A stretch of DNA of 64,000 nucleotides from Limobrevibacterium gyesilva (GTDB lineage Bacteria; Pseudomonadota; Alphaproteobacteria; Acetobacterales; Acetobacteraceae), in NCBI RefSeq assembly GCF_025989185.1, contig NZ_JAPDNT010000005.1, positions 1 through 64,000 of the forward strand. Reading direction: 5' to 3'. The position numbers and the translations under genes are program-made. Shown here piece after piece: positions 1 to 9,843 of this stretch (positions are counted from its first letter, which is position 1; the number at the start of each line of letters is the position of its first letter). Below the pieces are notes generated by a model, which was not told where the DNA came from, ran no database searches, and was given only the letters and a program-made list of their open reading frames with translations.

Positions 1-235
1 GATCGGAGCGCAGGTGGGGATCGCCTGACACCTTGACGAGCACATCCTCCAAACATAGCGCAAAACCGCGCGGGCGCTCGCGCATGTCAGTCCCCGTGAC
101 GATCGCCATGGATTGGTAGTGCGACGGGTCTTCCTGAGCCGTGGCTGGTTCCGTCTGCGGCAAGGCGGCGAGGATTGCTGCCGCTGCGACACAGCGAGCG
201 CCAGCCGACGCGGATCTGATGGGTGTGAAGGACAT
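1..235 (-). CDS. Exported protein of unknown function, 5' part only
   Basis: Reading leftwards from an ATG at 233-235, 78 codons are open to the window edge, so only the N-terminus is present. The protein starts with a basic stretch and a hydrophobic Ala-rich segment (about residues 14-26) that looks like a Sec signal peptide with cleavage after an ATA-type site near residue 33. The mature part contains GFALCLEDVLVKVSGDPHL, which recalls the start of DUF2066-type periplasmic proteins; that match is only an impression from a short motif. No convincing ribosome binding site is visible. Its upstream side lies about 110 bp from the inverted end of the mobile-element zone, so insertion may have changed its promoter. 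Confidence 0.6.
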   Translation of the reverse strand, partial: MSFTPIRSASAGARCVAAAAILAALPQTEPATAQEDPSHYQSMAIVTGTDMRERPRGFALCLEDVLVKVSGDPHLRSD

Positions 236-549
236 CGCGGGTCACATGCTCGGTGCCAATGAGGCTTGCTGTCGGCCTTCCACTTGGCTGTGGGGCTGCC
301 GAAGTTCCAGACATCGCCCGGTATGCATCCCCGGAGAGCCGGACATAGTGAGGTGGCCCCGAAAAGGCTCCTGGTGCGATTAGCACACACGACCAAACGC
401 GTCCTATTGAGCCTCAATGACCCTACGCCTCAAGCGCGGCGTCCCATGACTGCGCACCCAGTCCGAATATAATACGCTGATATTCATGACAAATTCGGCT
501 AGAGGTCCAGGAAAATCCGATTGCATCCGGGAAATCTGGGATTAGAGCG
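236..549. other. Gap without a recognisable gene
   Basis: No supported coding sequence. The stretch holds the left copy of a 12-bp sequence (TGAGGTGGCCCC at 349-360) whose inverted partner lies at 3284-3295, and an AT-rich patch around 467-495. The short open frames here have no recognisable composition or motif. Confidence 0.5.
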
Positions 550-1238
<689 letters not shown>

Positions 1239-2085
1239 CGTGGCATCCCCCGCCGTGTATAAAGGCCATATGCTTATATTGTCCTTGACCAAACTGACGG
1301 TCAGGGGAGGGGACAGATAGATGCCTGCCAGCCCCCGGGTGATTCTGCCGCCCGAGCCGGCCGGAGACATGGCGAGCAGCTCGCGCCAGAAATTCGATCC
1401 CGGGCGCCCCGCCGTCGGTCCCCGGCTAGCCAGATCAGCACGGTGTTGATGCTGGAGCCGGCGCGGTCGTCCGTAATCGCCTCGTCCGCAGCCGCGCCTC
1501 CAGGCCGCGCCCTTGAGTCCGACGGAGACGGGGACTAGGCGATCGCCGGTGCTGCGCGACTCGGTCGAAGACGTCGGAGCGCACCAAGAAGCGCTCTTCG
1601 CGGAAAGGTTCGCCCCCCGAGTCGCCCGCATCGTCAGGGCGTGCGCGGACCCCCGACATCTCGCTCAGACTGCCGTCGCAAGCGCACGCGGAAGCATGTA
1701 TTTCGTATCTTGTGCACGCTGACACCGACGCTCTCCTCGTCTCATTTGCCGACAAGGTTCAAAACGCCGGCGCCATCGCCACTGACCTGCGAGCCTCGGC
1801 GCAGCTGGCTCTCTACCAGGTCCGGCGCAACCGCGTGAGCCGAGCCCTGCAATATGGTGTCCGCGTGGCCGACGGTCAGCAACTCGCCCGAAGCGGAGGC
1901 AACTGTCGGTGGTTTCGCGTCCCCGCAACCAACGTTCCCATCACTCCACCAGAACGGCCGTTCTCCATATGGAGAGCGGCTGTTCGCGTTTGGCTGCCAT
2001 CCGGCGGATCAGGCAGATAGACGAACGCGGCCAGGTCGCCGCGCAACTCCACGCGCACTTCACCGCAAGCCTCGCCCGCCCTCGT
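1239..2085. other. Gap of mobile-element debris
   Basis: About 850 bp without an intact gene. Just upstream of the recombinase start, 1255-1300 is AT-rich (TATATTG, TGTATAAAGG) and could be its promoter or a recombination site, but no clear repeat arrangement was found. At 1876-2074 a minus-strand frame resembles a recombinase C-terminus (separate entry). The remaining open frames are short and unlike any family I know. Confidence 0.45.
1876..2074 (-). pseudogene. Possible recombinase C-terminal fragment
   Basis: One minus-strand frame, open from about 2074 to a stop at 1876, reads GEACGEVRVELRGDLAAFVY and later LVAGTRNH. The pattern of a VELRGDLA-type segment followed by a LVAG-type end is common at the C-terminus of large site-specific recombinases in alphaproteobacterial elements. 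No start codon or upstream domain is joined to it. The fragment abuts the end of the IS3 orfB, which supports a junction between two elements here. Identification rests on short motifs only. Confidence 0.35.
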
Positions 2086-2948
2086 TCATAACCAGAGTCC
2101 GTTCTGGTTGCGGTCCGTCCTGGACCGGGCTGCGAATTCGTTGGGGTCAGCCCGCGCAGGCTGGTGTGTGGGCGGTGGGCGTTGTAGGCGGCGCGCCATA
2201 AGCTTCGATGATCCGCCGGGCCGCGGGCAAGCCCGCAAACACGTGCTCGTTGAGGCGTTCGTCCCGCAGACGGCCGATCAGGCTTTCGGCAAAGGCGTTC
2301 TGCACCGGCTTGCCGGGCGCGATGTAGTGCCAGCCGACGCCGCGATCCTGCTGCCAGCCCAGCACCGCGTGCGAGGTCAGCTCGGTGCCGCTGTCGCTCA
2401 CCACCAGCAACGGCGCGCCACGGAGTTCAATGATGCGATCAAGCTCGCGGACCACGCGATGGCCGCTCAGCGACGTGTCCACCACCAGCGCCAGGCACTC
2501 GCGGGTGAAGTCGTCCACCACGACCAGCACGCGGAACCGGCGGCCGTCAGCCAGCACGTCGGAGACGAACTCCAGGCTCCAGCGCTGGTTCGGTCCTTGC
2601 GGCAACGTCATCAGCGCCCGCGTCCCGAGCGCACGCCTGCGACCACCGCGGCGTCGCACCGTCAGCCGCTTCTCGCGATAGAGCCGGAACAGCTTCTTGT
2701 GGTTGAGGCGGATGCCCTCTCGCCGCAGCAGGATACGCAGGCGACGATATCCGAACCGGCGTCGCTCGGCCGCCAGCGTCCGCAGCCGGGCCCGCATGTC
2801 CGCGTCGTCGCCGTGGCGCGAGACGTGACGGAACACCTTTTGCGCCATGCCGATCAGCGCGCAGGCGTGGCGCTGCGAGTAGCCCTTCTCCCCGATCCCC
2901 CAGGTCACGGCTTTCCTCCGCGAGCCGGGCGTCAGAAGTTTTTCCCAA
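2086..2948 (-). pseudogene. IS3-family transposase orfB (rve integrase), 3' part frameshifted
   Basis: The minus-strand product carries an HTH_21-like region ([18 protein letters not shown]), then the DDE integrase core with [20 protein letters not shown] (first Asp), [10 protein letters not shown] (second Asp) and [17 protein letters not shown] (Glu). Near 2197-2203 the frame is lost after RRIIEAY. The expected continuation [19 protein letters not shown] is present in a second frame and, after another one-base loss in a CCCC run near 2145, the terminal NQNGLWL ends at a TGA (2086-2088). orfB would be made as an OrfAB fusion by -1 slippage on GGGAAAAAC near 2940. With the two indels and a stop in orfA, the transposase is inactive. 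Confidence 0.8.
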
Positions 2949-3198
2949 GCGCCTCCTTCAGCGCCGCCACGTCCAACATCGATTCCGCCAGCAGCTTCTT
3001 CGGCTTGCGGTTCTCTTCCTCCAAAGCCTTCAGCCGCTTGGCGTCGGATACCTCCATGCTGCCATACTTCGACCATCACGCGTAGAATGTCGCGCCGCTG
3101 ATCCCCTGCTTGCGGCACAGCTTTGCCACCGGCGGGCCGGCCTGGTGCTCCTTCAGCACCCCAATGATCTGCTTCTCATTGAACCGACTCTTCCTCAT
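2932..3198 (-). pseudogene. IS3-family orfA with premature stop
   Basis: An ATG at 3196-3198, preceded by AAGGAGACGG, begins [20 protein letters not shown], a typical HTH_Tnp_1 start of IS407-like IS3 elements. Codon 38 is TGA where the family has Trp (FYAW), which truncates the protein inside the DNA-binding domain. The downstream frame still reads the leucine-zipper part ([17 protein letters not shown]) to TGA at 2932-2934, which overlaps orfB in the -1 frame. The frame is otherwise intact, so the stop looks like a recent point mutation. Confidence 0.8.
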
Positions 3199-3380
3199 CT
3201 TCCGTCTCCTTCGGAGAACGGATTCTAGCGCAGATCGGGGACAACGCCGGGGGCAACGTCATTATCCACGTGTCCGAATTCCAGGGACCACCTCACAGAG
3301 GGACACGCTGCCCGGGCAACCGATAATACGCGAATAGACGAATGACGCCCGTCGCGTCGCTTACGCTCCTTGCGCCGTTT

Positions 3381-3398
3381 TGGCATACCATCTTATCG
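3381..3398 (+). promoter_or_regulatory. GTATAC-type operator copy A, upstream of the first binding-protein gene
   Basis: TGGCATACCATCTTATC matches the motif shared with sites at 5177, 13821 and 14925 (consensus TGTATACCRTNNGACA), with GCATAC in place of GTATAC and a weaker right side. It lies about 55 bp upstream of the substrate-binding-protein start. The likely ligand is the GntR/FCD regulator encoded at 11600. Confidence 0.5.
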
Positions 3399-3452
3399 TA
3401 TTCCGACATCAACTGGGGCATGCACTCCCCAGGGGGAACAGGGAGTTAAAAG

Positions 3453-4988
3453 ATGCCGCCGATCCGCGGACGGATTGTATTGGCCGCCATGGCCGTGATT
3501 GCTGCATTGGCGAGTCCGGCCGCGGCGCAGGGGGACAAGCCTCAGTATGGTGGCACCCTGACGGTGGCTTTCTCGTCGGACACGAAGACGCTCGATCCGA
3601 CGTTTTCGATCAACTTTTCCGAACGCCAGCCCCTCTACCTCATCTACAACACGCTGCTCGCCCTGAAGCCGGACTTCTCCGTCGCGCCGGAACTGGCGGA
3701 GCGCTGGGAGATCCTGGACAACGGGCAGCGCGTCGTCCTGCATCTGCGCAAGGGCGTGAAATTCCACGACGGCACGGACTTCAACGCCGCGGCGGTGAAA
3801 TTCAACCTCGACCGGCGCATGGACGAAAAGCTCAATTCGCCGCAGCGCGGGCAGTTGAAGGACATCATCGACAGCGTCGAGGTCACCGATCCCTATACGG
3901 CCACATTGAAGCTGAAGGGGGCTTCGCCCAGTCTCCTCGGCATGCTGGCGCAGCGCGAGGGCTTCATGGTCTCGCCGGCGGCAGCCGAGAAATACGGCAA
4001 GGATCTCGCCACCAATCCCGTCGGCACGGGGCCCTTCATCTTCAAGGAATGGGTGCCCGGCAACCGGCTCGTGGTCGAGAAGAATCCGGCCTATTGGGAG
4101 AAGGGCAAGCCGTATCTCGACCGCATCGTCTTCAGCGAGATCACGACCACGGCGGTGGCGATCCAGCGTCTCCTGACGGGGGAGGCCGACTATGCTTCCG
4201 CCCTGTCGCCGATCGACGTGCGCCAGATCGAGAACCGCAAGGGCATCCGGCTCGACCCGAGCGCGGTCGGCCGTTGGTATGCGTTGCAGTGGCAGGTGGA
4301 CAAGCCGCCCTTCAACAATCTCAAGCTGCGCCAGGCGATCGCCCATTCCATCGATCGCAAGCGCATCGTCGATATCGTGATGAGCGGCCGTGCCGCCATT
4401 TCGAACGGCCCGACGCCGGCGGCCTTGTGGTGGGCCGATCCGGCCCTGAAGCCCTATGACTACGACCCTGCCAAGGCGAAGGCGCTGCTCGCCGAAGCCG
4501 GCCATCCCAACGGGATCGAACTCAGCCTGGCGACCCCGCAGATCGCCCTGCTGCAGCAGGTCAACCAGCTGGTGCAGGAGCAACTGAAGCCGGCCGGCAT
4601 CGCCGTGAAGCTCGATCCGGTGGCGCAGAGCGACTGGTATCCGCGCGTCGTCCAGCTCGCCATCAACTTCACGCCCATGCGCTGGTCGCACCGGCCTGAC
4701 CCGGACGGCCTCATGACGCTGCTGTTCCACAGCAAGGGCGCCGGCAATTCGACGCGTTACAGCAACCCCGAAGTGGACAGCCTCATCGATCGCGCCCGCG
4801 CCGTGACGGACCAGGGCGAGCGACAGAAGCTCTACCGCAAGGCGCAGGAGATCATCATGCAGGATCTTCCTTATGTGCCCCTGTTCTTCTCGCTCGAATT
4901 CGCGGCGATGCGCGACGACGTGAAGAACCATGTCTGGGTCGCGGACGAGATTCCGCGTCTGCGCGACCTGTGGAAGGCAAAGCCCTGA
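3453..4988 (+). CDS. Dipeptide/oligopeptide-type ABC transporter substrate-binding protein (1)
   Basis: This 511-residue protein belongs to the SBP_bac_5 family (DppA/OppA/NikA type) and would bind the substrate in the periplasm and hand it to the DppBC-like permease encoded downstream. A Sec signal peptide covers about residues 1-26 (VIAALASPAAAQ). The mature start DKPQYGGTLTVAFSSDTKTL and the segments PTFSINFSERQPLYLIYNTL and NPVGTGPFIFKEWVPG are typical of the family. It is a close paralogue of the second binding protein at 9844, with long stretches of matching motifs. The start has no alternative that would leave a better signal peptide. A GTATAC-type operator copy precedes it, so it is probably controlled by the cluster GntR regulator. 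Confidence 0.9.
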   Translation: MPPIRGRIVLAAMAVIAALASPAAAQGDKPQYGGTLTVAFSSDTKTLDPTFSINFSERQPLYLIYNTLLALKPDFSVAPELAERWEILDNGQRVVLHLRKGVKFHDGTDFNAAAVKFNLDRRMDEKLNSPQRGQLKDIIDSVEVTDPYTATLKLKGASPSLLGMLAQREGFMVSPAAAEKYGKDLATNPVGTGPFIFKEWVPGNRLVVEKNPAYWEKGKPYLDRIVFSEITTTAVAIQRLLTGEADYASALSPIDVRQIENRKGIRLDPSAVGRWYALQWQVDKPPFNNLKLRQAIAHSIDRKRIVDIVMSGRAAISNGPTPAALWWADPALKPYDYDPAKAKALLAEAGHPNGIELSLATPQIALLQQVNQLVQEQLKPAGIAVKLDPVAQSDWYPRVVQLAINFTPMRWSHRPDPDGLMTLLFHSKGAGNSTRYSNPEVDSLIDRARAVTDQGERQKLYRKAQEIIMQDLPYVPLFFSLEFAAMRDDVKNHVWVADEIPRLRDLWKAKP

Positions 4989-5001
4989 CGGACTGCTGCT
5001 C

Positions 5002-5034
5002 GAGGCGGGCGCCCTGCGAGGGGGCGCCCGCCTC
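5002..5034 (+). terminator. Strong GC hairpin after the first binding-protein gene
   Basis: GAGGCGGGCGCCC (5002-5014) pairs perfectly with GGGCGCCCGCCTC (5022-5034) around a seven-base loop. No U-run follows, so it is a terminator-like or mRNA 3'-protecting hairpin 14 bp after the stop codon. Confidence 0.6.
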
Positions 5035-5176
5035 ATGCTCAAGCGCGCTACTGCCCTTCGGCCTCGATCGAGCCGCGGCCTATGGCGCCGCCAGTTCGTA
5101 TCGGGCGCCGGTGCACCTCCGGCACGGCGTGTGGGTCCTGGGAATTGTGTCGCGCCTCACTGGCGTCGCGTCTCGT

Positions 5177-5195
5177 TGTGGTATACCGTAAGACA
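5177..5195 (+). promoter_or_regulatory. GTATAC-type operator copy B
   Basis: TGTGGTATACCGTAAGACA sits 34 bp upstream of the start at 5229. It shares the GTATAC core and the ACCGTNNGACA right flank with copy D at 14925. The preceding hairpin and this site mark a separate transcription unit beginning at 5229. Confidence 0.6.
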
Positions 5196-5228
5196 GCGGA
5201 CAAAGAAGAGCGCGCGAGGCACGGTTCG

Positions 5229-7001
5229 ATGCAGCTACCCGACTATCTCGATACGGTTCTCTCCACCTTTGCCGATGCGCCTGGGCGGGAAGCGGTCTTC
5301 CGCTGGTTGCGGCGGCCCGAGGACTGCATGACGGCGCTGAGCCTCAGCACGATGAAGGCGACGCGGCTGAGCTTCGCGCCCCTCCTTGCCCGGCGCATCA
5401 TCCAGGAACGCTGGAGGATCACGCGTGTGCGCTTTCATTGCGACAGCGAGGGCGAGGGGCACGGTGTCTACAGGATCGATGCCGGCGGGCATGTTCTGAC
5501 CTATATCGCGCGGTGTTTCCGCTGGGACGGCATCGAAAAGGCCGGCCGGCGCTCGGACGGAGCCAGTCGCGACATGTTCGGCGCCATCTTCCTCGGCGTG
5601 CCGGACGAGGCGCGCATCGCCAGGGAGTTCGCGACCTTCGACCTGCGCGACGTCGACAGCATGCGCACCAATTCCGACGTGACGGGCTGGACCCCGGCCA
5701 GCCGAAGCGCGCGCTTCTTCGATCATGTGGTGGATTCGCTGGCGGCCGGCCGCCAGCCCGATCCCGGCATTCTTGGCAGCGGCACCGGCTATCTGCTGCG
5801 CAACGGCGGCTATCTCGGCAGTGGCCGCCAGGGCTCCCTGTCCTTCGAGGGCATTCCCGAGGACCATCCCTTCCACCATCCCTTCTTCGCCGACCTGTTC
5901 GGGCTTTTCCTGATACGGCAGGTGTCCATCGATCTCGTCAACGGGATCGCGGCGGCGCGCAGCCCTCATGCGGTCAAGCTCGCCCCGGAGATCGCCCGCT
6001 ATATCGGCGTCGGGAATTCGTCGGGGCAGGGCATGTGCGTGGCCCTGCAGCGCTGGCCGGAATGGGTTTCGACCTGGCTCACCGTGCGCGAGCTGGCACT
6101 GGCGTACGCGAAATCGCAGCCGGCGAACGCCGATCCGGCGCGGGCGGAACGCTTGTCGCGGCTGCTTGCGCGCGCGAGCGCCTATTACGCCTCGATCGAG
6201 CTGCAGTGCGAGGATTACGTCGTGCCGACCGACGTCCTGGCCACGAATCTCGAGGTGCTTCGATCGTGGGTCGCGCAGGCGGCGCACAGTCAGGCGCCAT
6301 GGGGGGAACTGGCCGAACGGGCGGCGGCGGCGTTCGACATGGAGACGGTCGAGCAACTGAATTCCCTCCTCATCGAAACCTATCCGGAGTTCGCCGACGC
6401 GCTGGCGCCCTATATTCCCCTCGGCGCCCGGCGGAACCGCGACCTCGTTGCGGACATGCGCGTCGGCGCGCTCAAGGCCTTGCTGCGTACACGCTATGAT
6501 TGGGCGCTCACGTACGACATGCGACCGTCGAAGACGCGCCAGCACTTCTGGTACCACTCGATCGACAATGGTGAGCAGCGGCGCGGCGAGCGGATCATCG
6601 ATCCGCACGAGGAGTTCGAGTCCTTCATCGACCACATCGGGCTGATCCAGCGGCTGTCCTGTGTTCTCGCCTCCTATGAGGATGACGCGCCGGTGGCGGA
6701 GGTGGTCGCCGATGTGCCGGAGCTCGCTTATGGCGTCGCGCGGGTGCAGTACCTGTCGGGGCTTCCTTATGCGGAGATCCGCGACAACCTGTTGCATCGC
6801 GACTTCCTGCCGGCGCATCTGATCCGCTTCTTTCTCGGGGTCCTCGGCATCGAGTGCACCAGCCCGCTCAGCATCCGCTACGTTCGTGGCGTGTTCTTCC
6901 AGGGGATGCCTCTGCCCGAAGAGATTGCTCTGGGCGCCAGCGAGGACTGGATCTTTCCCATGCAGCCGCAGGCCACTCCGCTCGAAGGAGCGGTCGCATG
7001 A
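5229..7001 (+). CDS. Unrecognised 590-residue protein of the GntR-linked catabolic cluster
   Basis: I do not recognise this family. The frame is open further upstream, but the ATG at 5229 (MQLPDYLDTVL) lies just after the operator and has plausible spacing, so it is preferred over starts that would place the operator inside the gene. The protein is soluble in appearance, without signal peptide or membrane segments, and has no obvious nucleotide-binding or metal-binding motif. Regions such as GILGSGTGYLLRNGGYLGSG and MRPSKTRQHFWYHSIDN look conserved enough to be catalytic or ligand-binding, but this is only an impression. It overlaps the next gene by ATGA, so the two are translationally coupled and probably act together on the imported compound. 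Confidence 0.7.
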   Translation: MQLPDYLDTVLSTFADAPGREAVFRWLRRPEDCMTALSLSTMKATRLSFAPLLARRIIQERWRITRVRFHCDSEGEGHGVYRIDAGGHVLTYIARCFRWDGIEKAGRRSDGASRDMFGAIFLGVPDEARIAREFATFDLRDVDSMRTNSDVTGWTPASRSARFFDHVVDSLAAGRQPDPGILGSGTGYLLRNGGYLGSGRQGSLSFEGIPEDHPFHHPFFADLFGLFLIRQVSIDLVNGIAAARSPHAVKLAPEIARYIGVGNSSGQGMCVALQRWPEWVSTWLTVRELALAYAKSQPANADPARAERLSRLLARASAYYASIELQCEDYVVPTDVLATNLEVLRSWVAQAAHSQAPWGELAERAAAAFDMETVEQLNSLLIETYPEFADALAPYIPLGARRNRDLVADMRVGALKALLRTRYDWALTYDMRPSKTRQHFWYHSIDNGEQRRGERIIDPHEEFESFIDHIGLIQRLSCVLASYEDDAPVAEVVADVPELAYGVARVQYLSGLPYAEIRDNLLHRDFLPAHLIRFFLGVLGIECTSPLSIRYVRGVFFQGMPLPEEIALGASEDWIFPMQPQATPLEGAVA

Positions 7002-7870
7002 CGACCACGACCACTGTCGCGGCTTTCTCCGAAATCATCCGGGTCGGCGGCTGGTCGCTGCGGGGCATCGGGTATCCGTTCGGCATTGCCGAGCGGGCGA
7101 TCAGAATCCTCGCCTGGGCCGAGGCCGTGCACGGCGGGACAGTGCGGACGTTGCGCGTGGCGGAAACCGCCATTGCCGAGGCCACCACGCGGCCGCGGCT
7201 CCTGCGCCAGCGCGACAGTCTGGCGGGCTGGCGCCTCGATGGCCAGGGCAAGCACCTCATGGAGGCAGGCCCGCCCGCCGTCGATCTTCTGACGAGCGAT
7301 GCGCGCGAGCACGGCTTCGGCCATGTTGTCCTCGCGAATACCATCGGCAGCGGTCTTGTCGCGGCGCTCGCGGATCTGGCGGCGCGGCGGGGCCTGGCGT
7401 GTTTCGCGGCCTATCGCGCGGCCGAGGGTGACGTATTGCCCGATGGCGTTGCCCGCGCCGGCTGGCTCATCGCCGTTCCGGCATCGGGCGGTGCGGTTTT
7501 TGCCCTCGGCGCAATCGAGGCCGGCGCCGATGCCGTCCTGCAGACGATCCGCTCCGTCTGGCCGATGCTCTCCGAGGCCGGGGAGCGGTTGATCCATGCA
7601 GACGTGGCCCAGAGCCTCGATGGTGGTGCCGGGTCCTATATCGGCCTGGCTGCCCTGCCTGCGGATGCCGGCATGGCGGATCGTCTGAAGGCGGGCGATG
7701 CCGGTGGCAGCTTGACGCTCGTCGATTACGCGCAACGGCTCGTCGAGGGCTACCGATCGGGCCTGGTCATGGACATGGCCGATCTCCTTCATCTTTACGC
7801 TCTGGAGCGGCTGACCTGGGCCCCCACCTCCGAAAGGTCCCGCTCGCAGGCCGGATATGGACGATTCTAG
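6998..7870 (+). CDS. Protein of unknown function, faintly DUF3726-like
   Basis: This 290-residue protein starts at the ATG that overlaps the stop of the preceding gene. Its N-terminus (SEIIRVGGWSLRGIGYPFGIAER) resembles the opening of DUF3726 proteins, where an Ala/Gly-rich helix is followed by a P-x-G-xAE segment. This resemblance is by eye and not certain. There is no signal peptide; the composition is Ala/Gly-rich and probably cytosolic. Coupling to the unknown 590-residue gene and to the following hydrolase, all inside an ABC-importer cluster, suggests a role in processing the imported substrate. No catalytic motif could be assigned. Confidence 0.65.
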   Translation: MTTTTTVAAFSEIIRVGGWSLRGIGYPFGIAERAIRILAWAEAVHGGTVRTLRVAETAIAEATTRPRLLRQRDSLAGWRLDGQGKHLMEAGPPAVDLLTSDAREHGFGHVVLANTIGSGLVAALADLAARRGLACFAAYRAAEGDVLPDGVARAGWLIAVPASGGAVFALGAIEAGADAVLQTIRSVWPMLSEAGERLIHADVAQSLDGGAGSYIGLAALPADAGMADRLKAGDAGGSLTLVDYAQRLVEGYRSGLVMDMADLLHLYALERLTWAPTSERSRSQAGYGRF

Positions 7871-7880
7871 GAAAAACGCC

Positions 7881-8870
7881 ATGCAGAAGCCGGAGTTCGA
7901 CGTTCATCCCGACATGCACGAGCTCCTGGCGGCGAAAAAGGCGCTGCCGCAGACGCAGGAGCAGGACGGTCAGCGGGCGGGCTGGGCTGCCTATGCGGCA
8001 TCGATGCAGCGCGATTATCCCGCCGGCATGTCGGTGCGCGACACGTCGTTCGTCTGTCCGGGGGCGGGCCGCGACGGCACCATTGCGGTCCGCATCTATC
8101 GTCCCGCCGATGCCCCGGCCTGTTCGCCATGCGTCGTCTATCTGCACGGCGGGGCCTTCATCAAGGGCAGCCTCGACAGCGGCGATCCCATCGCCTGGGG
8201 CGTCGCCGATCATGTCGGCTGCGTCGTCATCGGCATCGACTACCGGCTGGCACCGGAACATCCCTTTCCGGCGGGCGTGGAGGATTGCTACGCCGTCGTC
8301 CGCCATGTCGCGGAGAACGGGGCGGCCTACGGCATCGACCCATCGCGACTGGCCGTGTGGGGCGACAGCGCCGGCGGCAACATGGCAGCCGCCGTCTGCC
8401 TCATGGCCCGCGACCGTGGCGGCCCGGCGATTCTGGCGCAGGCCCTCAACTATGCATGCCTGACGGACGATCTGAGCGCCGAGGCCTATCGCCATTACGC
8501 CGAAGCGCCTGTGACAACCGCCTCCATCGACCGCGCCTGGAGCCTTTATCTCGGCGACCGCAGGCCGACATCCGACCCCTATGCCGCGCCGCTGAAAGCG
8601 CAGGATCTCGCGAACCTGCCGCCGGCGCATGTGCATCTGGCTGAGATCGACTGTCTCGCCGACGACAGCCGCCAATATGCCTGGCGCCTGACTGCCGCGG
8701 GCAACCGTGCCGTGCTGCGGACGGCGCCGCGGATGATCCACGGCTATCTCAGGGCACGCTTTTCCGGCCCCGTGGCGGCCGAGGAATTCGCCGCACCCTG
8801 CCAGTTCCTGCGCGATATTCTGTTCCAGGGCCTGCCGCCCGGGAACGCCCGATCCGAGGGCGCCGCATGA
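7881..8870 (+). CDS. Alpha/beta hydrolase, hormone-sensitive-lipase (HSL) type
   Basis: The 329-residue enzyme has the HGG oxyanion-hole motif (YLHGGAFIKGS, about residues 88-98) and the GDSAGG nucleophile elbow (about residues 161-166) of the HSL/GDXG esterase family. The catalytic Asp is expected near EIDCLADDS and the His in RMIHGYLRA. Such enzymes cleave short-chain esters or amide-like bonds in the cytosol. The ATG at 7881 is chosen over one 24 bases upstream because AGGAAAAA lies at proper distance. Its stop overlaps the DppB-like permease start (ATGA), so hydrolysis and import of the same substrate are probably linked. Confidence 0.9.
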   Translation: MQKPEFDVHPDMHELLAAKKALPQTQEQDGQRAGWAAYAASMQRDYPAGMSVRDTSFVCPGAGRDGTIAVRIYRPADAPACSPCVVYLHGGAFIKGSLDSGDPIAWGVADHVGCVVIGIDYRLAPEHPFPAGVEDCYAVVRHVAENGAAYGIDPSRLAVWGDSAGGNMAAAVCLMARDRGGPAILAQALNYACLTDDLSAEAYRHYAEAPVTTASIDRAWSLYLGDRRPTSDPYAAPLKAQDLANLPPAHVHLAEIDCLADDSRQYAWRLTAAGNRAVLRTAPRMIHGYLRARFSGPVAAEEFAAPCQFLRDILFQGLPPGNARSEGAA

Positions 8871-9805
8871 TCGCTGTCGTGGCGCGCCGGCTCCTCTGGG
8901 CAATCCCGAGCGCAATCCTCATCACGGCGTTGCTCTTCTTCAGCGTGGCCGGGCTTCTCGGAAGTCCGGCCGCCCTCATGCTGGGACAGGACGCGACGCC
9001 CCAGAGCATCGCGGAACTCAATGCACGGCTGGGGTTCGACCGCCCGCTGCTGACGCAATATGCCGACTGGATGAGCGGCGCGCTGGTCGGCGATTTCGGG
9101 CGCTCGTATTCGACGCATCAGACCGCCGCCGCCGCGATCCTGCCCCGCCTGCCGGTGACGCTCGAACTGGGCATCCTGGCCATCGGTCTCGCCGGTGTGA
9201 CGGCGGTGGTCATCAACAGCATCACCGCAGGACGTACGGTCGTCCGGCCGGTCGCCACGGCGCTGGCGGTCGCCGGCATCACCCTGCCGAATTTCGCGCT
9301 CGGCCTCAGCCTGATCTTTCTGTTCTCGGTCAAGCTCGGCTGGCTGCCCTCGATCGGCTGGGCGCCATGGTCGGAGGGGCTGTGGACCCACCTCAAACAT
9401 ATCCTTCTGCCGGTGCTGACGCTCTCGGCCTATTACTATGGCTCCTTCACGCTGGTCTATCGGGCGGAATACGACGCCGTCAGCCGGCGCCTGTTCGTGC
9501 GGGTGGCCAAGGCCAAGGGGTTTTCGGAGCGGCAGGTCTCGTTCCGGCACGTGCTTCCCAACGCGATCATGCCCGTGATCACCTATGTGGGCCTCAGCCT
9601 CGGCCAGCTCATGGGCGGCGCCGTCGTGACGGAATCGCTGTTTTCGATCCCGGGCATCGGCAGCCTCCTGGTCGATTCCATCCTGTCGCGCGACTACCCC
9701 GTCATGCTGGCCATCGGCATGATCACGATCGCAGCGGTCGTGATCATGAATGCCGCCGCGGATGCGCTCTATTCGGTCGCCAATCCGCAGATTCGCCTGA
9801 AGTGA
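8867..9805 (+). CDS. ABC transporter permease, DppB/OppB type
   Basis: This 312-residue inner-membrane protein has the N-terminal RRLLWAIPSAILITALLFF helix, the conserved GLDRP-like segment (LGFDRPLLTQY), FGRSYSTHQ and about six membrane segments. The cytoplasmic EAA loop (VRVAKAKGFSERQVSFRHVLPNA, written here in family terms) is the contact to the ATPase. It pairs with the DppC-like permease at 16484, although the two are separated by about 6.7 kb, which is unusual. It overlaps the hydrolase stop by four bases and is followed after 38 bp by the second binding protein. Confidence 0.92.
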   Translation: MIAVVARRLLWAIPSAILITALLFFSVAGLLGSPAALMLGQDATPQSIAELNARLGFDRPLLTQYADWMSGALVGDFGRSYSTHQTAAAAILPRLPVTLELGILAIGLAGVTAVVINSITAGRTVVRPVATALAVAGITLPNFALGLSLIFLFSVKLGWLPSIGWAPWSEGLWTHLKHILLPVLTLSAYYYGSFTLVYRAEYDAVSRRLFVRVAKAKGFSERQVSFRHVLPNAIMPVITYVGLSLGQLMGGAVVTESLFSIPGIGSLLVDSILSRDYPVMLAIGMITIAAVVIMNAAADALYSVANPQIRLK

Positions 9806-9843
9806 AAACGAGACCCTGCCCCCTTTCCTTACTGGAGACGAGC

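Noticed and set aside
1435-1755. Minus-strand open frame of 106 codons in the mobile-element zone
   Set aside because: Neighbouring frames give equally long products, none with a transposase motif; no start context was found.
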